A stretch of DNA of 59,690 bases from an uncultured Selenomonas sp. (lineage in GTDB: Bacteria; Bacillota; Negativicutes; Selenomonadales; Selenomonadaceae): positions 1 through 59,690 of the forward strand of contig CAJPRR010000001.1 of the NCBI GenBank assembly GCA_905373085.1. The letters are read 5' to 3'. The notes under the pieces are model-generated. The model was given only the letters and a program-made list of their open reading frames with translations. It ran no database searches and was not told the origin of the DNA. The translations under genes and the position numbers were made by a program. Below, piece by piece: positions 41,953-51,121 of this stretch (the first letter of the stretch is position 1; every line of letters starts with the position of its first letter).

Positions 41953-42773
41953 TGCGCCGCCCCTCGCTTTTGACGCTGTTTGCGGCGCTCATCGTGCTCT
42001 CTGTCGTGCTTTCCGGCATCTTCGCTGCATGGCTCGCGCCGTACAATCCCTTTCAGCCCGATATGGCGCATCGCATGGAATTGCCGAACGCCTTGCATTG
42101 GCTCGGAACGGACGCCCTGGGGCGCGATATGCTGAGCCGACTTCTCTTCGGCAGTCGCTATACGATCCTTCTCGCACTCTTGTCTACGGCAGCGGCTCTT
42201 TTGCTTGGGACATTGGCAGGACTCTTGGCGGGATATTATGGAGGTATTGTCGATGCGTCCCTCACGGCGGCAGCAAATATCTTTCAGGGGATTCCCGGCG
42301 CCTGCTTCATGGTCGCTGTAGCGGGATTTTGGGGACCGGGGCTGGACGGCCTTCTGGTCGCTCTCGTCGTGACTTCTTGGGCGGGATTTTCCCGCATCGT
42401 CCGCTTGGAAGTCCTGCGGCTGCGTCAGATGTCTTTCGTGGAAGGTCTGCGCGTCTTGGGCTGCAGCGATGCGCGGATTCTCTTGCTGCATATCGTGCCG
42501 AACCTCTTCAGCAGCCTGCTCGTGCTCGCGGCGCTGCGTTTGGGGCGCGGCATCCTGGCGATTGCGGGACTGAGCTTCCTTGGCCTCGGCGTGCAGCCGC
42601 CTGTTCCCGATTGGAGCGTGATGGTCAGCGATGCTATGCTCTACTATCGCAGTGTGCCGCATCTCGTCTTGCTTCCCGGCGCGTGCATTCTGCTCTTGGT
42701 CGCATCCATCAACATCTTGGCGAGCGAGCTGCGCAATCGACTGGATGTGCGTTGGGATGAGGTGAGAAGATGA
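41949..42773 (+). CDS. ABC transporter permease, DppC/NikC type
   Basis: 274 residues, with LPNALHWLGTDALGRDMLSR near residue 40 and an EAA loop LGCSDARILLLHIVPNLFSS, both diagnostic of DppC-type permeases. It overlaps its neighbours by four bases on both sides, showing tight translational coupling. Confidence 0.93.
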   Translation: MMRRPSLLTLFAALIVLSVVLSGIFAAWLAPYNPFQPDMAHRMELPNALHWLGTDALGRDMLSRLLFGSRYTILLALLSTAAALLLGTLAGLLAGYYGGIVDASLTAAANIFQGIPGACFMVAVAGFWGPGLDGLLVALVVTSWAGFSRIVRLEVLRLRQMSFVEGLRVLGCSDARILLLHIVPNLFSSLLVLAALRLGRGILAIAGLSFLGLGVQPPVPDWSVMVSDAMLYYRSVPHLVLLPGACILLLVASINILASELRNRLDVRWDEVRR

Positions 42774-43735
42774 AGGAAGAGAGAAGCGGCTTCGAGGTGC
42801 AGGAACTCTCCGTGTCCTTTCGTGTGCGCGGAGAAAGGGTTCCCGTGCTGCATGATGCGAGCATTCATCTGGCGCAAGGAGGCGTGACGGGCATTATCGG
42901 CGAGAGCGGCAGCGGAAAATCCGTCTTCGGCGAGGCGCTCTTCGGACTCTTGCCGGAAAGTGCGGAGATTCGCGGCAAGGTGCAGTTCGATGGAAAAGAC
43001 GTATTCGCACTGACGCAGCGCGAAAAAAACTCTTTGTGGGGCAATGTCTGGGGGCTGGTGCCGCAGCTGCCGCAAGAGGCGCTGTCCCCTTTGCGGACAA
43101 TCGACGGACATCTGCGGGATGTGCGCCGCGGAGCGGGCATGAAGCCGCTTTCGCAAGAGGAAGCGGAAAGGCTTCTGCGTTCCTTTGAATTGGCGGAGCC
43201 GGAGCGCGTGCTCCGGGCGTACCCGCATGAACTTTCGGGCGGCATGCTGCAGCGCATCCTCTGCGCCATGGCGGCGGCCTGCCGTCCCGCATGGATTTTG
43301 GCAGATGAGCCGACGAAGGGACTCGATGAAGACGCACGCGAGGCCGTTGGCAGAAGCCTCGCACGTATGGCGGAGCGGACGCGCTGCACGCTTCTCGTCA
43401 TTACGCACGATATCGCTTTGGCACACAGTATATGCGATCGTCTCATCGTCATGTACGAGGGAGAGATCGTGGAACTTCTTGCTGTTGCGCCGGAGCTTGC
43501 GGCGCATCATCCGTATACGCAGGCGCTGCTGCGGGCTTTGCCGGAAAATGGCTTTGAGGCCTTGCCGCTGCAGGCGGAAACGTCAGGCGCCGGCTCAGGC
43601 TGTCGATTCGCCCAGCGCTGTGCGCATGCAGATGCTCGCTGTCGCAGGGCGCGTCCATCCCTTTATGCGGCAGGTTCAGGGAAGGTGAGGTGTTTTCTCT
43701 ATGCTGGAAGCGCATCGGCTGACGAAGCATTATAA
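42770..43735 (+). CDS. ABC transporter ATPase, DppD/NikD type
   Basis: 321 residues. Walker A GESGSGKS, signature LSGGMLQRIL, Walker B ILADEPTKGLD, and the C-terminal oligopeptide-type extension with the CRFAQRCAHADARCRRARP Cys pattern that in some family members binds an iron-sulfur cluster or stabilises the fold. It overlaps the second ATPase gene by 35 bases. Confidence 0.94.
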   Translation: MKEERSGFEVQELSVSFRVRGERVPVLHDASIHLAQGGVTGIIGESGSGKSVFGEALFGLLPESAEIRGKVQFDGKDVFALTQREKNSLWGNVWGLVPQLPQEALSPLRTIDGHLRDVRRGAGMKPLSQEEAERLLRSFELAEPERVLRAYPHELSGGMLQRILCAMAAACRPAWILADEPTKGLDEDAREAVGRSLARMAERTRCTLLVITHDIALAHSICDRLIVMYEGEIVELLAVAPELAAHHPYTQALLRALPENGFEALPLQAETSGAGSGCRFAQRCAHADARCRRARPSLYAAGSGKVRCFLYAGSASADEAL

Positions 43736-44387
43736 GGATCGGGCGAAGGGCGGGCGCTTTTGTGTTCTGCACGAAGCTTCTTTGACGCTGCATGAAGGCG
43801 AGGCGGTCGGCCTCATGGGCAAGAGCGGCTCAGGAAAGAGTACGCTCGTGCGTCTGCTGCTCGGATTGGAGATTCCCGACGGCGGCAAGGTGCGATGGCG
43901 AGGGAAGGATATTTTTTCTCTGGCACGAAATGAGCGGCGCGGTTTTCGGCGCGCGGTGCAGTTCATATCGCAGACGCCGGGTACGTTCTTCGATCCGCGC
44001 TGCACGTTGGAAACGAGCCTGCGCGAGGCGCTGCAGGTGCAGGATGCGGCGCCTCGCGCAATCTGGAGGGAGCGTATAGCAGAGCAGCTGGCACGCGTAG
44101 GCTTGAGCGAAAAGCTCCTGCGGCGCTATCCGCACGAACTCTCCGGCGGGGAGATGCAGCGCTTCAGCATCAGCAGAGCGCTCTTGCTGAAGCCGGCCCT
44201 TCTGATTCTCGATGAGCCGACCTCGATGCTCGATATTTCCGTGCAGGCGCAGATCTTGCATCTCTTGCGCGATTTGCGAGAAAAACAGGGAATTGCCTGT
44301 CTGCTTGTTTCTCATGATGCAGCTGTGGTACAATGGTTCTGTCAGCGTTCGCTGCATTTGGAGAACGGCATCCTGTACGAGTCATGA
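43701..44387 (+). CDS. ABC transporter ATPase, DppF/NikE type
   Basis: 228 residues. Walker A GKSGSGKSTLVR, signature LSGGEMQRFSISRALLLKP, Walker B LLILDEPTSMLD. It lacks the C-terminal extension of its partner, like NikE (about 260) and short DppF forms. Last gene of the importer; the metallophosphoesterase begins 23 bases later. Confidence 0.93.
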   Translation: MLEAHRLTKHYKDRAKGGRFCVLHEASLTLHEGEAVGLMGKSGSGKSTLVRLLLGLEIPDGGKVRWRGKDIFSLARNERRGFRRAVQFISQTPGTFFDPRCTLETSLREALQVQDAAPRAIWRERIAEQLARVGLSEKLLRRYPHELSGGEMQRFSISRALLLKPALLILDEPTSMLDISVQAQILHLLRDLREKQGIACLLVSHDAAVVQWFCQRSLHLENGILYES

Positions 44388-44410
44388 AATAAGGCGAAGG
44401 AGGTTTCGCC

Positions 44411-45697
44411 ATGCTTTTTGCTTCCTTGCCGGCGCTTTCGCGCCGCAGGTTTTTGAAAATATCGCTGCGGACGCTGCTTTCGCTGGGACTTGGCAGTTTG
44501 TTTCCTGCGCGTTGGCGCAGGGCTTTTGCCGCCGAGGGGCTGGAAGCGTTCTTCGTGCGGCAGATCGTCACCGAGGACAGCCGAACCTCGCGCATGATCG
44601 CCTGGGAGTCCGATGTGAGCGAGGCCGAGGCCGTCGTCGACCTGCGTCCCGTGGGAGCGGGGGAGGCAGTCGCCGCTTCCTTTGCCGCGCGGGAGAAGAT
44701 CCTCGCGGACGGCGGCGAGCGGCTGTTTTCCCACGAGGCGCTTCTGACGGGGCTTTCGCCGGATGCCTCGTACGAGTACCGCCTGCGCACGGGCGATACG
44801 GCATCGCCGTGGTTTTCGCTGCGGACGGCGGGGGACGGCGCATTCAAGGCGCTGATCTTTCCCGATTCTCAGTGCTCGGACGGCTATGTGACTTGGCGAA
44901 AGGCGGCAGAGAGCGCGGCGGCGCAGCAGCCGGACGCCGACTTCTTCATCATGATGGGCGACCTCGTCGACAACGGGGAGGCCGCCTACCAGTGGCGGCA
45001 GTGGTTCGAGGGGGCGGCGGGACTTATGAGCCGCATGATGTGTGCTCCCTTGATGGGCAATCATGAAGCGTATGATTTGAACTGGCAGTGCCGTCTGCCC
45101 TTGGCCTGGCTCGGCTACTTCCCCGTGCCGGGAAACGGCAGCCTGCGCTTTTCGGGCTGGTACTATTCGTTTGATTATGGGCCGTGCCATTTCGCCGCGC
45201 TCAACACGCAGTGGGAAGAAGTCGAGGCATTGCGTGCGGGACTCTTGGAGGAGCAGATGGCTTGGCTGCGCCGCGATATGGCGGCGAGCCGCAAGAAGTG
45301 GAAGATCGTCTTGATGCACAAGGACGTCATCGAGTACGACTATCCCGATTTGAGCGATCCCGTCACGGGCGACATCAGCGCGACGGGTCGCCTTTTCATG
45401 CCGCTCTTCGATGAACTGCGCCCCGATGTCGTTCTGACAGCGCATCAGCATACGTATCGGCGTCTAGGGCATATCGTGAATTTTGCGCCGAGCGAGGAAG
45501 GACCTTTTTACATTGATACAGGAAACTGCGGCAACTGCTATTACGATGTGCCTGTGAATGCGCGTTTCGACAAGAAGGCGCTCGCGCAGCCCGAGCGCGG
45601 CAATTATATGACGTTGGAGGCGTCGGCCGAGCGGCTGCATTTTTCGTGCTTCCTGCCCGACGGAAGCCTTGCCGATGAAGCGATTTTGCAAAAGTAA
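44411..45697 (+). CDS. Tat-exported metallophosphoesterase (purple acid phosphatase-like)
   Basis: 428 residues. The N-terminus has a twin-arginine signal (LSRRRFLKISLRTLLSLGLG), then a fibronectin-like N-domain (about 45-140) and a calcineurin-like phosphoesterase core with PDSQ, GDLVDNG, GNHEAY, LMHKDV and AHQHTYRR, giving the metal ligands of the two-metal site. Export by Tat suggests that the protein folds and takes up metal in the cytoplasm. ATG 44411 is behind aaggaggt. It is probably cotranscribed with the importer; a phosphatase or phosphodiesterase role outside the membrane is inferred. Confidence 0.9.
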   Translation: MLFASLPALSRRRFLKISLRTLLSLGLGSLFPARWRRAFAAEGLEAFFVRQIVTEDSRTSRMIAWESDVSEAEAVVDLRPVGAGEAVAASFAAREKILADGGERLFSHEALLTGLSPDASYEYRLRTGDTASPWFSLRTAGDGAFKALIFPDSQCSDGYVTWRKAAESAAAQQPDADFFIMMGDLVDNGEAAYQWRQWFEGAAGLMSRMMCAPLMGNHEAYDLNWQCRLPLAWLGYFPVPGNGSLRFSGWYYSFDYGPCHFAALNTQWEEVEALRAGLLEEQMAWLRRDMAASRKKWKIVLMHKDVIEYDYPDLSDPVTGDISATGRLFMPLFDELRPDVVLTAHQHTYRRLGHIVNFAPSEEGPFYIDTGNCGNCYYDVPVNARFDKKALAQPERGNYMTLEASAERLHFSCFLPDGSLADEAILQK

Positions 45698-45716
45698 TGC
45701 GAGAAGAAGAGGAGAT

Positions 45717-46409
45717 ATGACGACGGAGAATAGGATGGAAGAGCGCTTTGCGCCCGAAGAAGCGCTCGCGCTGGAAGAAAAGATCTATTTTTTGCAGGAG
45801 GGAGGAAAGAAGGCGCGTATAGGGATTCTCAAGGAGATGACGGCAGACCGTCTCATCGTCGAGATGCGCATGACGGATGCAGAGTACGCGCACGGCCCTG
45901 AATCGGGCGCTCCCTTTCACTGTGCCATGCCGAGCGAGAAATGCACCTATCGCTTTTCTTCGCTCTTTTGCGCGAGCAGCCCGCTGCCTGACCGCATCTG
46001 GTACATGGAGCTTCCCGCCGAGGTCGAGCGCCAGCAGAAGCGCGATTTCGTGCGCGTGCCCGCGCCTCTTCCCATGCAGGTGACCTTGTCGAATCTCTAC
46101 GGCGGCAAGAACAAGGCGAAGGATACGACGCTCGTCGACATCAGCGGCAACGGCGTTTCTTTCGTGTGGAAAGAGCCGTTGGAAGACGGCATGGAAATCG
46201 AAGTGACAATTCCTGATTTGCCCGCCGTCGGCGAGCTGAAGACGACGGCCGTCGTCATGCGCTCGATCGACCGCACGGCGCTCGCGACGCCCGTTTACCA
46301 CATCGGCGCACACTTTGCGGCGCACCTCGACAAGAGGCAGCAAAACCAGCTCGTGCGATGCATCTTCCTGCTGCAGCGCAAGTATTTGGAACGCGGGCTT
46401 GGCATTTGA
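45717..46409 (+). CDS. Second YcgR-like PilZ-domain protein
   Basis: 230 residues with the same plan as the PilZ protein at 27067: an N-terminal YcgR-type domain with KCTYRFSSLF (compare KCRYRFFSVF) and a PilZ domain with RDFVR and DISGNG. It should bind c-di-GMP. ATG 45717 has agaggag very close; ATG 45735 with ggag six bases upstream is an alternative start. It follows the phosphoesterase by 19 bases and ends at a strong terminator. Confidence 0.88.
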   Translation: MTTENRMEERFAPEEALALEEKIYFLQEGGKKARIGILKEMTADRLIVEMRMTDAEYAHGPESGAPFHCAMPSEKCTYRFSSLFCASSPLPDRIWYMELPAEVERQQKRDFVRVPAPLPMQVTLSNLYGGKNKAKDTTLVDISGNGVSFVWKEPLEDGMEIEVTIPDLPAVGELKTTAVVMRSIDRTALATPVYHIGAHFAAHLDKRQQNQLVRCIFLLQRKYLERGLGI

Positions 46410-46438
46410 GCATGGAAATGGAACGGCAGAGCAGAAAG

Positions 46439-46480
46439 ACTCCCCCGAGAGCCGAGGGCGGCTTTCGGGGGAGTTTTTTT
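46439..46480 (+). terminator. Strong intrinsic terminator after the PilZ gene
   Basis: A 16-bp stem starting ACTCCCCCGAGAGCCG (one G-U pair) with an AGGG loop is followed by seven T. It lies between convergent genes and may also stop minus-strand transcripts, where the downstream run is the weaker tcttt. Confidence 0.92.
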
Positions 46481-46516
46481 GCATCGGCGGTTTCGTGCGG
46501 GATGGCATGTGCTCCT

Positions 46517-47824
46517 TCAAGAGAGGAACGCTGTGAGAAGCCGCTCAAGCGAAGCTTGGTCGGCAGCGCCCATCGTCTCACGCGCCGAGTGCATGGCGAG
46601 CACGGGCGCACCGATGTCCATCGTGCGCACGGGGACAAAGGAGGAGGCGATGGCGCCGAGCGTCGAGCCGCCGCGGCTGTCGGAGCGGTTCACGAATCTC
46701 TGCCAGGGAATCTCGTGCTCTTCGGCAAGCGCGCGCACGACGGCAGAGGCTTCGGCGTCTCCCGCGTAGCTCTGCGACGCTGCCTGCTTGAGGACGACGC
46801 CCGCTCCGAGCGCGGGACGCACGACGGGATCGCTCTTCGCCGCGTGTGAAGGATGGACGGCGTGCGCCACGTCGACGGAGAGCAAAAATCCGTTGGCGAG
46901 CGCACGGCAGACGGCGTCGCTTTTGCCTGAAAGGTCTTGATAGATGCGGCGCAGCACATCGCCGAGCACGGCGGAGCCGGCGCCCTGCTTCGTGCGGCTG
47001 CCGACCTCCTCGTTGTCGAAGAGCGCGATGAGGCGAAGGCCCTCTGCGGGGTGCGCTTCTTCGATGCCCTTGAGGCAGGCGAGGACGGAGGTGAGGTTGT
47101 CAAGCCTCGGCGAGGAGATGAATTCATTGCGAAGTCCCAAGGTGCAGCCTGCTTCGCATGGATAGGCGCCGAGATCGTAGGAGAGGATCGCGTCTTTTTC
47201 CGTTTCACAGGCTTCGGCAAGCCAGGTGAGGAAGAAGCCTTTCTTCTCCTCCTCCTTTTCAACGAGAGCGGCGAGCGGCAGCATGTCTTTCTGCGCGTTC
47301 AAGGCGCCGTCCTTGTTGACGTCGCGGTCCATGTGGATGGCGAGGCTCGGAATTGTCACGAGCGGCTTTTGAAAGTCGACGAGGCGCACAACGGGATGAA
47401 AGGCGTCCTTGCCGCGCAGCACGACCTTGCCTGCGAGCGAGAGCGGACGGTCGAGCCATGTGCGCAGGATGAGCCCGCCGTACGTTTCGACGTTGAGCAT
47501 GCCGCAGCCGTCGTGTGTCATGCCGGCCGCAGGCTTCAGACGAAAGCACGGGAAATCCGTATGCGCTGCCGCCATAAGAAGAGGCGTGCCGTGACGCTTG
47601 AGCGGCTTTTCGCCGATGGCGAAGGCGAGCAGCGCCGAGCCGTAGACGCGCAGGAAGCAGCGTTCGCCGGCGGCGAGACGCCACGAGTCCGCAGGCTTGA
47701 GTTCTTGAAAGCCCGCACGAAGAAGCCTCTTGGCGCTCTCCTCGACGACATGAAAGGGCGAGGTCGAGCATTGGATGAAATGGAGCAGTTCTTCCGCCGC
47801 TGCGGGTATGGCTGTATTTGTCAT
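46517..47824 (-). CDS. apeB: M18-family aspartyl aminopeptidase
   Basis: 435 residues. Zinc ligands of the M18 family are visible: AAHTDFPCFRLKP (His), RLDN (Asp), FDNEEVGSRTKQG (Glu pair), SVDVAHAVHPS (Asp) and MHSARETMG (His). The enzyme removes N-terminal acidic or neutral residues from peptides in the cytoplasm and is usually a dodecamer. The start has agggaggaa eight bases before the ATG and overlaps the stop of the symporter gene by four bases, so both are one operon. Confidence 0.95.
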   Translation of the reverse strand: MTNTAIPAAAEELLHFIQCSTSPFHVVEESAKRLLRAGFQELKPADSWRLAAGERCFLRVYGSALLAFAIGEKPLKRHGTPLLMAAAHTDFPCFRLKPAAGMTHDGCGMLNVETYGGLILRTWLDRPLSLAGKVVLRGKDAFHPVVRLVDFQKPLVTIPSLAIHMDRDVNKDGALNAQKDMLPLAALVEKEEEKKGFFLTWLAEACETEKDAILSYDLGAYPCEAGCTLGLRNEFISSPRLDNLTSVLACLKGIEEAHPAEGLRLIALFDNEEVGSRTKQGAGSAVLGDVLRRIYQDLSGKSDAVCRALANGFLLSVDVAHAVHPSHAAKSDPVVRPALGAGVVLKQAASQSYAGDAEASAVVRALAEEHEIPWQRFVNRSDSRGGSTLGAIASSFVPVRTMDIGAPVLAMHSARETMGAADQASLERLLTAFLS

Positions 47825-49209
47825 GAGAGATTCCTCCCTGTATGTTCTTTTTGTTTTTGGCAAATTCCCGGCAGGATGAGCGCGGCGCTGACGACGAGTC
47901 CGATGAAGAGCGGATGGACGGCGCTTTTCAAGGCTGCAGCCGCCACAGCCGTTGCCGTAGAAAGCAGCATGGAGATGACGGCTAGGCGCGGGGAAAGCCG
48001 CCCGGGGCAGAAGACCGCCAGCGTCAGCGGCAGGAAGACGCCGCCGCCGCGAAGAGCCATCGACAGGTAGTTCCAGACGAGCACCTGGCTGTCGATAAAG
48101 AAGATGGAGAAGAGGGCGGCGAGCGCCATGACGAGGAGCACCGTGAGGCGGTGCAGGAGGAGAAACCGGCCTTCGCTCTTCACGGCGAGGAGCGGCGCGA
48201 ATACGTCGTGCGAGAGCATCGTGCCGATGCCGAGCGAGAGGCCGCCGATGCTGCCGACGAGGGAAAGCGCGATGCCGCCCATGGCGATGCTGCCGATGAG
48301 CGTTCCGGCATGCGTAAAAAGGTAGGCGGGCAGTGCGAGGATGGGCGCGATGTCGGGTGCGGCGGCGTGCATGTAGATGCCGATGAGCGAGCACGGCAGC
48401 CCGACGGGGATGACGATGAGCGCGGCGGCAAATGCGCCGACGGTCGCCGTGCGCGGGTTGGCGGCGGAGAAGATGGCTTGGATGTAGGACTGCGTGGAGA
48501 TGACTCCGACGATGAGCGAGAGGAGTCCTGCGGCGATGCTCTGGGCGCCGGCGTGTCCGAGGCTCCATGTGCCGGGCGCGAGCGGCGCGTCCGCTGTGAG
48601 TGCAGGAAGTCCGTGCCAGGCGGCGACGCCTGCGAGGCAAAGACTCAGCCACAGGACGATCATCTTCAGGATGCCGCCGACGCCGGCGCTTTTTATGCCG
48701 CCGAAGAAGATGTAGCAGGCGACGAGCGCGACGAGGGCGAATGCCGCCGCGCCGTGGCCGACGCCGAAGATTGCGGCGATGAGATGGAGTCCCGGCAGCG
48801 TGCTCGCGACGGCGCTGAAGAAGATGCCGACGGAAGAAACGAGGCTTGAAAAGACGCTCGCGCTCTTGCCGTAGCGGACGCCGAGGAACTCGGGGATCGT
48901 TTCGAGCGAGGTGCGCCGCAAGCGCTTCGCATAGAAAAGCCCCATGACGATGAGAGCGATCCCCGTGCCGATCGTGAACCACCACGCGGAAAGCCCGAGC
49001 GAGCAGGCGAGCTGCGCCGTGCCGACGGTCGCGCCGCCGCCGACGCAGGTGCCGGCGATCGTGCCCGCGACGAGCGGTGCGCCCGCGCTGCGCCCGCCGA
49101 GGCTGAAGCCTTCCGCCGAATGGACGGAGCGGGCGGCATAGAGGCCGCTCGCGAGGACGAGGGCGATGGTAGCGAGCATGAGGGCGATTTGCGCTGTGGA
49201 AATTTCCAT
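47821..49209 (-). CDS. Sodium:solute symporter family (SSS) transporter
   Basis: 462 residues, about 12-13 transmembrane helices. The SSS pattern includes GLYAARSVHSAEGFSLGGRS, AGTCVGGGATVGTAQLA and SYIQAIFSAANPRTA. The start MEISTAQ at 49209 is behind aggaggt; a longer frame upstream is not hydrophobic or conserved. The substrate is unknown; coupling to an aminopeptidase suggests an amino acid or small peptide product. Confidence 0.9.
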   Translation of the reverse strand: MEISTAQIALMLATIALVLASGLYAARSVHSAEGFSLGGRSAGAPLVAGTIAGTCVGGGATVGTAQLACSLGLSAWWFTIGTGIALIVMGLFYAKRLRRTSLETIPEFLGVRYGKSASVFSSLVSSVGIFFSAVASTLPGLHLIAAIFGVGHGAAAFALVALVACYIFFGGIKSAGVGGILKMIVLWLSLCLAGVAAWHGLPALTADAPLAPGTWSLGHAGAQSIAAGLLSLIVGVISTQSYIQAIFSAANPRTATVGAFAAALIVIPVGLPCSLIGIYMHAAAPDIAPILALPAYLFTHAGTLIGSIAMGGIALSLVGSIGGLSLGIGTMLSHDVFAPLLAVKSEGRFLLLHRLTVLLVMALAALFSIFFIDSQVLVWNYLSMALRGGGVFLPLTLAVFCPGRLSPRLAVISMLLSTATAVAAAALKSAVHPLFIGLVVSAALILPGICQKQKEHTGRNLS

Positions 49210-49420
49210 GGGACGCGAACCTCCTGGAACGATTTTTGACGGAAGATCTTTCTTTCTGTTCATTATACGCCTAGAGAGGCCGGCAGGCAAATGCTTCATC
49301 TGTGGCTCTCACTGGGCATTTTCTCCTGCAATTTTAAGGAATCTAGGCAGGTTTCTCCCCTTCCGTATGGAATAGATACAAGTAGGAAACGGGGAAGATT
49401 CATGGGAAGGATGTGATCGT

Positions 49421-50062
49421 ATGGAATTTGTCGGCGGGACTCCCGCCTTGCAGGTGCTCCTCGTCGCCGTGATCTTCCTTGCCGTGCTCATGGAGGTCAA
49501 GACGGGCGGCACGGGATTTGGCGTCTTGCTCGGACTCGTCGCGGCGGGCGTGTTCTTCAGCAGCCAGTATGCAAGGGGGCTCGTGAGCCTCTACGAGGTC
49601 GCCGTCTTTCTCGTGGGCGTCCTCCTGATTGCAGCGGAGGCGCTCTTGCCCGCCACGGGAGTCTTGGGCGCTCTCGGCGTAGCGGCGATGCTCTACAGCG
49701 TCGTCCTTGCGCTCGGCGGCGACGTCAATGCCGTCTACGCGCTCTTTGCCGCCGGTGCGCTTGCCGTTCTTCTCTTTCTCCTCATCGCGCGTTTTCTGCC
49801 CGACAGCCGCCTTTGGAAGAGGGTCGTGCTGCACGACGCTTCGACGAGCGCGAAGGGCTATGTGAGCGCCGAGGAGCGCAAGGATCTCGTCGGGCGTGAG
49901 GCTGTCGTTCTGACCGACGTGCGTCCCGCGGGATCGATCCTCGTCGACGGCGTGCCCGTCGACGTCGTTTCCGAGGGCGCCTACATCGAGAAGGGCGAGC
50001 GCGTCCGTGTGACGGCGGTGCGCGGCAGCCGCATCGTCGTGCGCCGTGTCGCTGATTCCTAG
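49421..50062 (+). CDS. NfeD-family membrane protein
   Basis: 213 residues: four or five transmembrane helices in the first 130 residues, then the OB-fold-like NfeD C-terminal domain (LVGREAVVLTDVRPAGSILV, VVSEGAYIEKGERVRVTAV). This is the form without the N-terminal ClpP-like protease. It works with flotillins in membrane microdomains. It lies 45 bases before floA. A 211-base gap upstream, shared with the divergent symporter gene, has no clear promoter that I can name. Confidence 0.9.
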   Translation: MEFVGGTPALQVLLVAVIFLAVLMEVKTGGTGFGVLLGLVAAGVFFSSQYARGLVSLYEVAVFLVGVLLIAAEALLPATGVLGALGVAAMLYSVVLALGGDVNAVYALFAAGALAVLLFLLIARFLPDSRLWKRVVLHDASTSAKGYVSAEERKDLVGREAVVLTDVRPAGSILVDGVPVDVVSEGAYIEKGERVRVTAVRGSRIVVRRVADS

Positions 50063-50107
50063 AGGAATCGTTGAACTTGTTCATACTTTTGCAAGGAGGA
50101 GTTCTTT

Positions 50108-51094
50108 ATGGAAGGCGTCATAGCATTGGCATTTCTCTTCGTCGTCGCTGTCCTCGTCGTCATGGTGTTCCTGCACTTCGTGCCCATCGGGCTTTGGATC
50201 TCGGCGATTGCGGCGAACGTCCCCGTGAACATCATCACGCTCATCGGCATGCGCATGCGCCGCGTGCCGCCCGGCAAGATCGTCATGCCGCTCATCAAGG
50301 CGAACAAGGCGGGACTTGACGTGCAGGTCAACCAGCTCGAAGCGCACTACCTCGCGGGCGGCAACGTCGACAAGGTTGTCGACGCCCTGATCGCCGCGCA
50401 TCGTGCGCAGATTCCCCTGCCGTTCGAGCGTTCGGCCGCCATCGACCTCGCGGGGCGCGACGTGCTCGACGCCGTGCAGATGAGCGTCAACCCCAAGGTC
50501 ATCGAGACGCCGATCGTCTCCGCCGTCGCCATGAACGGCATCGAGCTGAAGATCAAGGCGCGTGTGACCGTGCGCGCCAACATCGACCGCCTCGTCGGCG
50601 GCGCGGGCGAGCCGACGATCATCGCTCGTGTCGGCGAGGGCATTGTCACGACGGTCGGCTCCTCGGCGAGCCACGGCGAAGTGCTCGCGAACCCCGACGT
50701 CATCTCGAAGACCGTGCTCGGAAAGGGGCTTGACGCGGGAACGGCGTTCGAGATCCTCTCGATCGACATCGCCGATGTCGACGTCGGGCGCAACATCGGC
50801 GCGGAGCTGCAGACCGATCAGGCCGAGGCCGACAAGCGCATCGCGCAGGCGAAGGCGGAGGAGCGCCGCGCCATGGCGGTCGCCAAGGAGCAGGAGATGA
50901 AGGCCTACACGCAGGAGATGGAAGCGAAGGTCGTCGAGGCGCAGGCGGAAGTGCCGCATGCGATGGCGGAGGCCTTGAAGAGCGGCAACCTCGGCGTCAT
51001 GGACTACTACAACCTGCGCAACGTGCAGGCGGACACCGACATGCGCACGGCGATCAGCGAGGCGGGCGCGAACCCGCCGCATACGGCGAAGTAA
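50108..51094 (+). CDS. floA: Flotillin-like protein FloA
   Basis: 328 residues. An N-terminal membrane segment (IALAFLFVVAVLVVMVFLHF), then PHB/SPFH domain with VSVNPKVIETPIV-type MSVNPKVIETPIVSAVAMNG, and a C-terminal coiled coil rich in Ala/Glu (AEADKRIAQAKAEERRAMAV). Length matches FloA/YqfA (331). It organises functional membrane microdomains. A aaggaggag site precedes the ATG. Confidence 0.96.
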   Translation: MEGVIALAFLFVVAVLVVMVFLHFVPIGLWISAIAANVPVNIITLIGMRMRRVPPGKIVMPLIKANKAGLDVQVNQLEAHYLAGGNVDKVVDALIAAHRAQIPLPFERSAAIDLAGRDVLDAVQMSVNPKVIETPIVSAVAMNGIELKIKARVTVRANIDRLVGGAGEPTIIARVGEGIVTTVGSSASHGEVLANPDVISKTVLGKGLDAGTAFEILSIDIADVDVGRNIGAELQTDQAEADKRIAQAKAEERRAMAVAKEQEMKAYTQEMEAKVVEAQAEVPHAMAEALKSGNLGVMDYYNLRNVQADTDMRTAISEAGANPPHTAK

Positions 51095-51121
51095 GACGGA
51101 AGAGGGAAGGAGGCAGTCGGC

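Noticed and set aside
47825..48985. Upstream extension of the apeB reading frame
   Set aside because: The extended frame is Arg/His-rich and overlaps the well-supported symporter gene; apeB has a proper start at 47824.
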